64,000 bases of DNA from Georgenia sp. SYP-B2076 (GTDB taxonomy: Bacteria; Actinomycetota; Actinomycetes; Actinomycetales; Actinomycetaceae): positions 124,001 to 188,000 of the forward strand of contig NZ_RXOZ01000036.1 of the NCBI RefSeq assembly GCF_003991205.1, given 5' to 3'. Below, piece by piece: positions 52,397 through 60,657 of the stretch. Position 1 is the first letter of the stretch, and each line of letters begins with the position of its first letter. The position numbers were made by a program, and so were the translations under genes. The notes below the pieces were generated by a model. The model did no database searches. It was given only the letters and a program-made list of their open reading frames with translations, and was not told where the DNA came from.

Positions 52397-52523
52397 GCGC
52401 CCTCCCGCCACACACCGCCCCGCACCGCACGTCCGTGCACTCCCGGCGACCTGCCACCGCTCACCGCCCGGCCCACCCGCATTGCCAGCCCCACCACGCT
52501 GCCGCACACACGAAGGACAGACC

Positions 52524-53537
52524 ATGACCACCATGACAACCAGCACCCTGCCGATCATCGACCTGCGCGAGGTCGAGACCGACCCCCTCGGCTTCCAGGA
52601 GCGCCTGAGCGCCGCCACCCGGGACTTTGGCTTCTTCTACCTCGTCGGGCACGGCATCCCCCGCGACCTCAGCGACGAGCTCGTGACGGTGGCGCGCCGG
52701 TTCTTCGCCCTTCCGGAGGAGAAGAAGCTGTCGATCGAGAAGATCAACAGCCAGCACTTCCGCGGGTACAGCCGGGTCGGCGACGAGCTGACCAAGGGCG
52801 CGCAGGACTGGCGCGAGCAGGTCGACGTCGGCCCGGAGACGCAGCCGCGCGCCGCCACGGCCGAGGAACCGTGGCTGGTGCTCGAGGGCCCCAACCTGTG
52901 GCCGGCCGAGCCGGCCGACTTCCGCGGGATCGTCGAGGAGTGGACGCGGCACAACGAACGCGTGGCCCGGACGCTCCTGCACGGCTGGCTGGGCGCCCTC
53001 GGCCAGCCCGCGGACCTGCTCGCCGACGACTTCCGCGCCCCCGACGCCCGCCTGAAGATCGTTCGCTATCCCGAGGCGCCGGATACCGACCACGGGCAGG
53101 GCGTCGGGGAGCACAAGGACTTCGGGTTCCTGACGCTGTTGTTCGTCGAGCCCGGCAAGGGCGGGCTGCAGGTGGAGAAGGACGGCGCCTGGATCGAGGC
53201 CGAGCCGCTCGAGGACGCCCTCATCGTCAACATCGGCGAGATGCTCGAGGCCGCCACGGACGGGTACCTGCGCGCCACCAACCACCGCGTGGTCTCGCGC
53301 CCCGGCGACGGCGACCGCATCAGCGTGCCGTACTTCTTCAACCCCGGCCTCGGCACGACCTTCCACCCGTGGGACCTGCCGGCCGAGCTCGCCGCTGCGG
53401 CCCCCGGCGTCGAGGTCCAGGACCACAACAAGATCTACGACACCTACGGCCTGAACGCGCTGAAGATGTGGTTCCGCAGCCACCCCGGGGTCACCGACCT
53501 CCACCACCGCGCGCTGGCCGACCGGCTCGGCATCTGA
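52524..53537 (+). CDS. 2-oxoglutarate/Fe(II) oxygenase, isopenicillin N synthase family
   Basis: 337 residues. N-terminal DIOX_N (LPIIDLREVETDP, RDFGFFYLVGHGIP, FFALPEEKKLSIEK) and C-terminal 2OG-FeII domain with Fe ligands His and Asp in GEHKDFGFLTLLF (about 193-195), His in TNHRVVSRPGDGDRIS (about 252) and Arg/Ser for 2-oxoglutarate. All are intact. The substrate is unknown. AAGGA precedes the ATG. It follows a Cys-rich leader peptide, which would suggest sulfur-linked control, and a strong hairpin follows its stop. Confidence 0.9.
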   Translation: MTTMTTSTLPIIDLREVETDPLGFQERLSAATRDFGFFYLVGHGIPRDLSDELVTVARRFFALPEEKKLSIEKINSQHFRGYSRVGDELTKGAQDWREQVDVGPETQPRAATAEEPWLVLEGPNLWPAEPADFRGIVEEWTRHNERVARTLLHGWLGALGQPADLLADDFRAPDARLKIVRYPEAPDTDHGQGVGEHKDFGFLTLLFVEPGKGGLQVEKDGAWIEAEPLEDALIVNIGEMLEAATDGYLRATNHRVVSRPGDGDRISVPYFFNPGLGTTFHPWDLPAELAAAAPGVEVQDHNKIYDTYGLNALKMWFRSHPGVTDLHHRALADRLGI

Positions 53538-53545
53538 GCGGCGAC

Positions 53546-53576
53546 GGGCGCGGCCGCGCAGGGGGCGGCCGCGCCC
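53546..53576 (+). terminator. 12-bp GC hairpin after oxygenase gene
   Basis: GGGCGCGGCCGC, loop GCAGGGG, GCGGCCGCGCCC; perfect stem starting nine bases after the stop. No U-tract. Confidence 0.75.
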
Positions 53577-53670
53577 ACCGGGCCCGGTCGGCCCACCGGC
53601 TCGCTGGACGGGCCGGACCCACCGGACCCACCGGACTCATCGGGCGCCCCTGTTTCACCCACGGCCCTCC

Positions 53671-53676
53671 TACACT
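53671..53676 (+). promoter_or_regulatory. -10 box of a probable leaderless MBL-hydrolase transcript
   Basis: TACACT, eight bases before the ATG at 53685, with no ribosome site between them. Confidence 0.5.
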
Positions 53677-53684
53677 GGCGCCCC

Positions 53685-54485
53685 ATGACGTCCCTGGTCG
53701 CGGTCGCCGACGGTGTCCTCGTGGCCACCCACCCGTTCTGCACGACGACGACGACCGTGGTCCTCGGGGCCGACGGCGGCTGCCTCGTCGTCGACCCGGC
53801 CGTCACGGCCGCGGAGATCGACGCGCTCGCCGCCGAGCTGGCCGCCCTGGGCCGGCGCGTCACGGCCGGCTTCTCCACCCACCCGCACTGGGACCACCTG
53901 CTGTGGCGTCCCGCCCTCGGCGAGGCGCCCCGCTACGCGACGTCCCTCGGCGCGCGGACGGCGCTGGGCCGCCTGGCGGAGAACGTCGCGCAGGCGCGAG
54001 ATGCCGCGCCGGACGCCGACGTCACCGCGCTGGCCCGCGTCGCCGCGCTGCCGGCCGGGCCGACGACGCTCCCGTGGGACGGGCCCACCGTGCGGGTCCT
54101 CGAGCACCGCGCCCACGCCCCCGGCCACGCGGCCCTGCTCGTGCCCCACGCCCGGACGCTCGTCGCCGGCGACATGGTCTCCGACGTCGAGATCCCGCTG
54201 CCCGACCACGACGCCGCCGACCCCCTCGGCGACTACGACCGGGCGCTGGACCTGATCGCGGACCTGCTGGACGCCGGCCCGCTCGACGTCGTCGTCCCCG
54301 GGCACGGCACGGTCGGCGACCGCGCCCAGCTGCGCCGCCGGGTCCGGGCCGACCGGCGCTACCTCGCCGACGTGCGCGCCGGCCGGCCCGTCCACGACGC
54401 GCGCCTCGCCGACGGCGCCGACTGGCTACGGCGCGAGCACGCCGTGCTCCTCGAGCGCGTCGCCGCCGGCGAGGAGCGCCGCTAG
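53685..54485 (+). CDS. MBL-fold metallo-hydrolase
   Basis: 266 residues. Zinc motif THPHWDHLL (HxHxDH; about 65-70), further ligand His in HAPGHAALLVPH (about 146), Asp in VAGDMVSD (about 162) and His in VPGHGTVGD (about 206). The family includes lactonases, glyoxalase II and similar hydrolases; the substrate is not known. Its stop overlaps the stop of the convergent GlcD-type gene by three bases. Confidence 0.9.
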   Translation: MTSLVAVADGVLVATHPFCTTTTTVVLGADGGCLVVDPAVTAAEIDALAAELAALGRRVTAGFSTHPHWDHLLWRPALGEAPRYATSLGARTALGRLAENVAQARDAAPDADVTALARVAALPAGPTTLPWDGPTVRVLEHRAHAPGHAALLVPHARTLVAGDMVSDVEIPLPDHDAADPLGDYDRALDLIADLLDAGPLDVVVPGHGTVGDRAQLRRRVRADRRYLADVRAGRPVHDARLADGADWLRREHAVLLERVAAGEERR

Positions 54486-55885
54486 AGCTTCTTGCCCGGG
54501 TTGAGCAGGCCGCGCGGGTCCAGCGCCCGCTTCACCTGCTGCTGCAGGCCGACGACGACGTCGCCCAGCTCGGCGCCGACGTGGTCCCGCTTGAGCACCC
54601 CGATGCCGTGCTCCCCCGACAACGTGCCGCCCAGAGCCACGGCCAGCTCGATGATGCGCCCGTGCGCCCGGACGGCAGCCGCCTCCGCGGCGGGGTCGGA
54701 CGGGTCGTAGCAGATGGACGGGTGCAGGTTGCCGTCGCCGAGGTGGCCGCCGGTCGCAACGGTGACGCCGAGCTCGTCGGCGAGCGCCTCGATGCCCCGG
54801 AGCAGCGCGGACAGCTGAGAACGCGGCACGGCCACGTCCTCGTTCAGGATGGCGCCGTGCAGCTCCCGGAGGGCGGGGTGCAGGAGCCGGCGGGCGGACA
54901 TGAGGCGGTCGAGCGCCTCGGCGTAGTGCGCGACCTCGACCAGCGTGGCGCCGTGCTGCTCCGCGATCGCCGCGTACTCCTCGACGTCGACGACGGCGCG
55001 CCCCTGCTCGTCGGACTGCACCAGGAGCACGGCCTCGGCGTCGGCGGGCAGGAACCACGCCGGGTCGTGCGCCTTGATCGCGGCGACGCTCGCGGCGTCG
55101 AGGTACTCCAGGACGCTCGGGCGCCGGCTCGACAGGGCGATCTCGTCGGCGGCGGCGAGCACGGCGGTGGTGCTCGGGAACGCCGCGAGGACCCCGGAGG
55201 CCGAGCCCGGCCTGGGCAGCAGCGCCACGGTCACCTCGGTGATGATGCCGAGCGTGCCCTCGGAGCCGACGAGCAGCGAGGTCAGGTCCAGGCCGGTGAC
55301 GCCCTTGGTGGTGAGGTGCCCGGTGCGGGCGATCCGGCCGTCGGCGAGGACCACGGTGAGCCGGCGCACGAAGTCCCCGGTCACGCCGTACTTCACGCAG
55401 CGCATGCCGCCGGCGTTCGTGGCGACGTTGCCGCCGATCGTGGAGATGGCCACCGACGCCGGGTCCGGCGGGTAGAACAGTCCGACGCCGGCCGCCGCAC
55501 GGTCGACGTCGATCGTGAGGACGCCGGCCTCGACGGTGGCCGTCCGGTCGGCCGCGTCGACGGCGAGGATGCGCGTCATCCGGCTCGTGCTCACGACGAG
55601 GTCACCGTCGCCGGGGTTCGCGCCGCCGGCGAGCCCGGTGCGGGCGCCCTGGGGCACGATCGCGATGCCGTGCGCGGCGGCGACGGCGACCACTGCGGCC
55701 ACCTGCTCGGTGCTCGTCGGGAGGACCACCGCGGCCGGGGAGCCGCTCGGGGTGCCGTCGGACCGGTCGCGGCGGAACGGCTCGGTGTCGGGGCCGGTGA
55801 GGAGCTCGCCGGGGCCGACGATCTCCGCGAGCGCGTCGAGAAGGGCGGTCGTCGGGCGAGCCGGGGCGTCGAGGATGTTCGTCAC
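54482..55885 (-). CDS. GlcD-type FAD-linked 2-hydroxyacid oxidase
   Basis: 467 residues. FAD_binding_4 domain (AAVVLPTSTEQVAAVVAVAA, PQGARTGLAGGANPGDGD, TIGGNVATNAGGMRCVKYG, LLVGSEGTLGIITEV) and FAD-oxidase C-terminal domain (GHLGDGNLHP, GGTLSGEHGIGVLK, DPRGLLNPGKK). Oxidises glycolate, D-lactate or similar hydroxyacids. GTG at 55885 (VTNILDA) is the likely start. An AAACTT-N14-AAGTTT inverted repeat lies 27-52 bases upstream. Convergent with the MBL gene. Confidence 0.92.
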   Translation of the reverse strand: MTNILDAPARPTTALLDALAEIVGPGELLTGPDTEPFRRDRSDGTPSGSPAAVVLPTSTEQVAAVVAVAAAHGIAIVPQGARTGLAGGANPGDGDLVVSTSRMTRILAVDAADRTATVEAGVLTIDVDRAAAGVGLFYPPDPASVAISTIGGNVATNAGGMRCVKYGVTGDFVRRLTVVLADGRIARTGHLTTKGVTGLDLTSLLVGSEGTLGIITEVTVALLPRPGSASGVLAAFPSTTAVLAAADEIALSSRRPSVLEYLDAASVAAIKAHDPAWFLPADAEAVLLVQSDEQGRAVVDVEEYAAIAEQHGATLVEVAHYAEALDRLMSARRLLHPALRELHGAILNEDVAVPRSQLSALLRGIEALADELGVTVATGGHLGDGNLHPSICYDPSDPAAEAAAVRAHGRIIELAVALGGTLSGEHGIGVLKRDHVGAELGDVVVGLQQQVKRALDPRGLLNPGKKL

Positions 55886-55911
55886 AGTCGGTTCCTGTCT
55901 CGTGTTGACCG

Positions 55912-55937
55912 AAACTTTAGGGCCTGGACTCAAGTTT
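55912..55937. promoter_or_regulatory. Inverted repeat upstream of GlcD-type gene
   Basis: AAACTT, 14-base spacer, AAGTTT in the otherwise GC-rich leader of the flavoprotein gene. It may be a regulator site (GntR-type candidates) or part of the promoter. About 190 bases of apparently empty DNA follow up to 56126. Confidence 0.35.
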
Positions 55938-56126
55938 TTGGACGTATCCGCTGGTCAATCGTGCCGCCCGACGCGCGATGGCCGCGGCCATCCGCGGCAC
56001 CTGCCGCCGAGCGAGGACGGCCACGCGACAGACGGTGGCAGAGCCGGGTGGCGGCGCGCTGACCACGACGTGTCGAACGTCCGAACATCGGGGGCGGCCA
56101 ACGAGCGAAGTCGACGGCCGCGCCCC

Positions 56127-56444
56127 TCACATCAGGCCGGCGGCGAAGCCGAAGGCGACGACGATGGCCGTCATGGCACCGACGACGGCGCAGGCGAACC
56201 GCGGGCGCACCCGGCAGACCAGCACGCCAGCGACCCCGGGGACCGCGAGGAGGCCAACGGTGACCGCCGTCCACAGCAGGCCGACGCCGACGTCGGGCTG
56301 CGCGCACTCGAGGACGCAGCCGGTGAACCCGGACCAGGCCAGGTACAGCGCGCCCAGCGCGGGCACCGCAACGACCGCGAGCAGGATCGCCGCCGTCACC
56401 ACGCCCCACCCGACTCTGGGTGGAGAGACGGTCGTGGTGGTCAT
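56127..56444 (-). CDS. Small four-helix membrane protein, unknown
   Basis: 105 residues, about three to four hydrophobic segments (GVVTAAILLAVVAVPALGALYLAW; GLLWTAVTVGLLAVPGVAGVLV; CAVVGAMTAIVVAFGFAAGLM). A CVLEC pair lies in the loop between segments 1 and 2. I do not recognise a family. ATG at 56444 is preceded by a GGTGG-like weak site. It lies downstream of the nitrite reductase gene with a tandem repeat between them. Confidence 0.6.
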   Translation of the reverse strand: MTTTTVSPPRVGWGVVTAAILLAVVAVPALGALYLAWSGFTGCVLECAQPDVGVGLLWTAVTVGLLAVPGVAGVLVCRVRPRFACAVVGAMTAIVVAFGFAAGLM

Positions 56445-56487
56445 GACCAGAGAGTAGGTGGAGGCGGGCATTTCGGCACGGCGTTAT

Positions 56488-56577
56488 CCACCGGGCCGGC
56501 GCCGTCCACCGGGCCGGCGCCGTCCACCGGGCCGGCGCCGTCCACCGGGCCGGCGCCGTCCACCGGGCCGGCGCCGT
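56488..56577. repeat. Five perfect copies of an 18-bp repeat plus a degenerate sixth
   Basis: CCACCGGGCCGGCGCCGT repeated head to tail at 56488, 56506, 56524, 56542 and 56560, then a degenerate copy reaching the stop codon of the nitrite reductase frame at 56596. Perfect identity suggests recent expansion. Each unit contains the palindromes GCCGGC and GGCGCC, so the transcript could form successive hairpins. Confidence 0.92.
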
Positions 56578-56595
56578 CCTCACCAGGCCGGCGCC

Positions 56596-59500
56596 TCAGT
56601 CGGTCACGCGGAACAGCCCGTGCGCGCCGCGCTCGGCGTCGACCATGGCGTGGGAGACGAACGGGTAGCTGCCGGCCTCGGGGAAGGTCAGCTCGACGAA
56701 GCCGCCCTGCGCCGCCACCAGCGGCAGCACCTGCGCGCCGCCCGTCGGGTCGCCGCCGGCACCCGCCCCCGGGCCGCCGAGGCGGTAGGCGCCCTCGGTG
56801 TAGACCGTGTCGAACTGGCCGCCGACCACGTGAAAGGCGCTGCCGCGGGAGGGCCCGGCGTCGAGGACCCACACGCGCACTCGCTCGCCGACCCTCGCCG
56901 CGAGCGGCGCGTGGTCGTACTGGTTCGCGTACCCGTTGAAGACCGTCAGGTCCGGCGCCTCGGCGGCGATCTTGTCGGCGTCCGCGGGGCCGCCCACCGC
57001 GCCGAGGTACATCTCGGACTGGACGAGCACGTACTCGCGGTCCACCGGCGGGATGCCTGGCGGGTCGATGATCACGGCGCCGAACATGCCGTTGGCGATG
57101 TGCATCGACATCGGCATGGTCGAGCAGTGGTACATCCAGATGCCGCTGCGGGTGGCGGTGAACCGGTAGGTCAGGGACTCCCCCGGCGCGATGGTGCGCA
57201 TCGGCCCATCGGGCGCGAGCGCGCCGGCGTGGAAGTCGATCGAGTGGCCGATCGTGCCGTCGTTGACGAGGGTGATGTCGAAGACGTCGCCGACCTTCCC
57301 CCGGAGCGTGGGCCCGGGCGCGGTGCCGCCCAAGGTCCACCGTTCCTGGGTGACGCCGGGCGCCACCTCGGCCTGGATCTCGCCGACGGTTAGGGTCATC
57401 TCGTGCACCGTGGCGGCGGGGGCGGGTGGCAGGGCGGCGTCACGGGCCGCGAAGCCCTCCCCGGGCTCGGCCTGGAGGTCGAGCAGGTCGGCGGCGGGCG
57501 CGCCGGCGGTGCCGGAGCCGCCGGAGTGGCCCATGCCGGCCATGCCGGTCGCGTCGCGGGTCCCGGTCCCGTCGCCGGAGGTCGCGCCGCCCGACGTCGC
57601 GCCGCCCGGCGCCGCGGCTCCGCCGTCGTCCCCCGCGCCGACGGCGACGACCTGGAGCGTCATGCCCATCTGGCGGTGCCCGGCGACGGAGCACCAGCCG
57701 TCGAGGTCGCGGCCGACGACGCCGACGTCGACGCTCGCCGTCTCCCCCACGCTCAGGCGACCGGTGGTCGCACCGGTCTCGAGGACGAGGTCGTGCACGT
57801 CCGTGCCGGTGTTGGTCAGCTCGATGACGAGCGCGTTGCCCACGGGCACCTCGATGACGTCCGGGGTGAAGCGCATCCCCTCGACGGTCACCCGGGCCGT
57901 CGTCGTCTGCCCGGTCGCGGCCACGTCCGCGGAGGCGGCGGAGGCGCCGAGGCCCGCGGCGGCCGGGTCGCCGGCCACGCCGAGGACGACGGCGAGCGCC
58001 ACGGCGCCCACGCCCCAGGCGCCCCCGAGCCGGCGGCGCACCGGCGGCGGCCCCACGCGCAGACTCCCCGCGACGACGTCGTCCGCGCGCGCGGTGCGCA
58101 CGCGGGCCCAGCCGGCCCGGGCCAGAAGCACGAGGAAGCCGGTCAGGGCCGCCAGGCCGAGCATCGACGTCGTGACCCGCACCAGCGAGGGCAGCGGCAG
58201 CAGGAAGAGGATCAGGCACAGGTTGAGCGTCACCACGCGCGCGGCCGCGGCGCGGTCCATCTCCTCGTTGACGGCGCGCACGACCCGCGGTCCCCCGCCG
58301 AGCATGACCGGCGCGAGGTAGCTCAGTGCCCCGACGAGCACCTGCCCGGCGAAGCCCGCGGCGAACGGCGCGCGCAGGACGCCGAGGGACCCGGCCGCGT
58401 CGGCCCAGCCCGGCGCGGCGGCGACGACCACGCCGAGCGTCAGCACGCAGAACGCGAACCAGCCGAGGGCGGCCGCGGCGGAGAAGGTGGCGAAGGACCG
58501 CGGCGGCTTGCCCCGCGCGATCGTCACCATGGGGCGCACGAGCACCGCGATGCCGGCCACGTAGGCCACGGCGCCGGCGAGGACGAGCGGGCGCAGCGTC
58601 GTCAGCGCGCCGAGGTCGACGACGACGAGCCCGGCGAGCAGCGGCCACATCGCCCGGCCGGCGGCGAGCGGGGCGCCGGGGGCCATCTTCGTGCGCAGCA
58701 TCGTCGGCCAGAGCACGACGAGGGTCCCGAGCACCGTCAGCCCGACGAAGCCCATGAGCATCGTGGCCACGTGCGCGACGTAGAGCTGGCCCTGCGTGGC
58801 GGCGTCCGTGGCGGCGCGGGCGAGGAAGATCCCGAGGACCGCGCCGGTCGCCAGGGCGGCGACGGCGGCGACGTAGTACCGCGACAGCGCGCCGAACCGG
58901 GCCATGAGCGCGCCGCGGCGCTGGCGGAGGATGACGGCGCCGTGCGCGAGGGCCGCGAGCGCGACGAGCGCCCCGCCGCCGTCCACGAGGGCCCCCCGGC
59001 CGGTGGACATCCCGACGACGACGCCGATGGCGCCGAGGTTGTACACCGCCAGACGCGCGACCATGAAGCGCTGCCCGCCCGGGGCCGGGCGGCCCAGGAG
59101 CGTGTCGGCGAAGTGCCCGGACCAGATGAGGATCGCCGAGCCGACCGCGCCCAGCAGCATCATGTGGGTGAGCAGCCAGGCGGAGCCCGGGAGCCACCGG
59201 TGGGCGACCGCGACGACGAAGGCCGCGACGAACCACGCCACCACGACCGCGTTGGCGCGTTCGTGCCAGGTGCGCCGGCTCAGGCGGGGCTTGTCGGGGC
59301 TGAGGACGGGGAGGGTCACGAGTCGGCTCCGGTCACGGGTCGGTCGGCGGCCGGGCCGGCGGGGCGAGGCGCGCCCGACACCGGGCCCGCGGGGCGAGGT
59401 GCGCCCGACACCGGGCCGGCGGGGCGGCGGGCGGCGCGGCGCCGTCAGCACGGCCCACGCCGCGACGCCGACGAACCCCAGGACCGCGACGATGTTGAAC

Positions 59501-60657
59501 GTCCCGCCCAGCTGCACCGCCCAGGTGAGGTCACGGGCGTCCCCCACCGCCAGGCGGAACACGAGGGAGGCGTGCAGCAGTGCCACCGGTGCGTACATGA
59601 CGGGGTGGTAGGGCAGCGGCCGGCGCAGCACGGCCGGCAGGATCACCGGCGCGTGCGCCATGATCATCGAGATGACGTAGCCGAGCATGACCGCGTGCAG
59701 GACGGCGTCGTAGCCGGGCCCCGCGGTCACCGCCCCGCCCAGGGCCCAGACCGCGCCGCCGACGGCGAGCCAGCCGTAGCCGGCGAGCAGGCTGGCTGCG
59801 ATGTAGCGGGGCAGGCCGGTGGCGTGCACGGTGCGGCGGGCGACGTCCTTGGCCGCGAGCCAGCCGGCGATGGCGAGCAGGCTCAGCCCCACCAGGGTGA
59901 AGCCGGCCTCCGGCGCGAGCAGGGTGACGACGGCGGAGCCCAGGAGCGCGACGGCGAGACCCAGCGCCGTACGGGTCGCGGCCGCGGAGAGGGCCTCGAG
60001 ACGCGAGAGCTCGAGGCGCTCGCCGAAGATGGTCAGCACGAGATAGCCGGCCAGCCACGGCGTGAGGTCGGGCACGGGCACGCCGCCCGCCCACAGCACC
60101 GCGGAGCAGAGGGCCATGACGGCGCCGAGGACCTGGATCGTCACCGCGGCGGCCGGCTGACGCGCGAAGAGCTGCCGGTAGACGAGGAGCAGCAGGACCT
60201 GCGCGAGCACGAGCAGGACCCGCCCGGCGACCGGTGGCAGCGGTGCAATCAGCGCCACCGCGGCCAGCCCGGAGGCGGCCGGGGCCGCGTAGCCCCAGGG
60301 CCGCCCGAGCGCGACCGCCCGCTCCAGGGCGATGACGGTGCCGACGAAGCCGAGCACCATGAGCGGGCCATGAACGTCGGGCAGGCCCGTGAGTCCCAGC
60401 GCGGGAGCGAGGTACTGCGGGAGCCCCAGCAGTCCGAGCGCCGCGTCGAGCCCGAAGAGCAGGGCCACGCCGCCGGGCAGGAGGAAGGCGAGGCGGAAGC
60501 CGGTGCGCGTGCGCAGCGGCCGCACCCCGGCGGGGCCCGTTCGGCGGGTGCTGTCGGGGGCCGCGGGGCGGGTAGCGTCGGGGGCTGCCGCGCGGGCGTC
60601 GGTGGAGTCAGCCGGGCGCGCGTCGGGGGAGTCAGCCGCGCGGGCGCCGGTGTTCAC
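56596..60657 (-). CDS. NnrS-like membrane module fused to cupredoxin/copper nitrite reductase
   Basis: One open frame of 1353 residues. Residues about 1-430: polytopic NnrS-like module (about 12 segments; VHGPLMVLGFVGTVIALERA, HAVMLGYVISMIMAHAPVIL). Residues about 430-447 and neighbours: Arg/Pro repeat linker. Then a second polytopic module (about 450-850), a cupredoxin domain with type-1 ligands (VHDLVL, WCSVAGHRQMGM), and a copper nitrite reductase with HSIDFHAG (about 57220-57245), MYHCSTMPMSMHIANGM (about 57090-57140) and FHVVGGQFDTVY (about 56815-56835): a full set of T1 and T2 ligands. Reduces nitrite to NO outside the membrane. GTG at 60657 overlaps the SufR-like stop. An internal GTG at 59319 could start a separate 907-residue protein. 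Confidence 0.8.
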   Translation of the reverse strand: MNTGARAADSPDARPADSTDARAAAPDATRPAAPDSTRRTGPAGVRPLRTRTGFRLAFLLPGGVALLFGLDAALGLLGLPQYLAPALGLTGLPDVHGPLMVLGFVGTVIALERAVALGRPWGYAAPAASGLAAVALIAPLPPVAGRVLLVLAQVLLLLVYRQLFARQPAAAVTIQVLGAVMALCSAVLWAGGVPVPDLTPWLAGYLVLTIFGERLELSRLEALSAAATRTALGLAVALLGSAVVTLLAPEAGFTLVGLSLLAIAGWLAAKDVARRTVHATGLPRYIAASLLAGYGWLAVGGAVWALGGAVTAGPGYDAVLHAVMLGYVISMIMAHAPVILPAVLRRPLPYHPVMYAPVALLHASLVFRLAVGDARDLTWAVQLGGTFNIVAVLGFVGVAAWAVLTAPRRPPPRRPGVGRTSPRGPGVGRASPRRPGRRPTRDRSRLVTLPVLSPDKPRLSRRTWHERANAVVVAWFVAAFVVAVAHRWLPGSAWLLTHMMLLGAVGSAILIWSGHFADTLLGRPAPGGQRFMVARLAVYNLGAIGVVVGMSTGRGALVDGGGALVALAALAHGAVILRQRRGALMARFGALSRYYVAAVAALATGAVLGIFLARAATDAATQGQLYVAHVATMLMGFVGLTVLGTLVVLWPTMLRTKMAPGAPLAAGRAMWPLLAGLVVVDLGALTTLRPLVLAGAVAYVAGIAVLVRPMVTIARGKPPRSFATFSAAAALGWFAFCVLTLGVVVAAAPGWADAAGSLGVLRAPFAAGFAGQVLVGALSYLAPVMLGGGPRVVRAVNEEMDRAAAARVVTLNLCLILFLLPLPSLVRVTTSMLGLAALTGFLVLLARAGWARVRTARADDVVAGSLRVGPPPVRRRLGGAWGVGAVALAVVLGVAGDPAAAGLGASAASADVAATGQTTTARVTVEGMRFTPDVIEVPVGNALVIELTNTGTDVHDLVLETGATTGRLSVGETASVDVGVVGRDLDGWCSVAGHRQMGMTLQVVAVGAGDDGGAAAPGGATSGGATSGDGTGTRDATGMAGMGHSGGSGTAGAPAADLLDLQAEPGEGFAARDAALPPAPAATVHEMTLTVGEIQAEVAPGVTQERWTLGGTAPGPTLRGKVGDVFDITLVNDGTIGHSIDFHAGALAPDGPMRTIAPGESLTYRFTATRSGIWMYHCSTMPMSMHIANGMFGAVIIDPPGIPPVDREYVLVQSEMYLGAVGGPADADKIAAEAPDLTVFNGYANQYDHAPLAARVGERVRVWVLDAGPSRGSAFHVVGGQFDTVYTEGAYRLGGPGAGAGGDPTGGAQVLPLVAAQGGFVELTFPEAGSYPFVSHAMVDAERGAHGLFRVTD
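59317..59330 (-). promoter_or_regulatory. Possible internal start of the nitrite reductase part
   Basis: GTG at 59319 with GGAG seven bases upstream (59327-59330), in frame, beginning VTLPVLSPDKPRLSRRTWHE, a typical N-terminus of stand-alone membrane-bound copper oxidases of this type. No stop codon separates it from the NnrS-like module. Confidence 0.5.
59351..59427 (-). repeat. 30-bp tandem repeat (about 2.5 copies) in the fusion linker
   Basis: CCGGGCC(G/C)(G/C)C GGGGCGAGG then (C/T)GCGCCCGACA, at 59351, 59381 and partially 59411. The 30-bp length keeps frame. It codes for the Arg/Pro/Gly linker between the two modules and lies where an NnrS-like protein would normally end. Confidence 0.85.

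Larger units (their letters stand above)
51970..52523 (+). other. Long leader region with uORF, hairpins and repeats
   Basis: 554 bases between the importer operon and the oxygenase. Holds a probable leaderless Cys-rich leader peptide (52074-52163), three GC-rich segments that can pair in alternative ways (52212-52254), and degenerate 25-bp repeats (52322-52396). A good AAGGA site precedes the oxygenase ATG. No other gene is supported. Confidence 0.55.
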
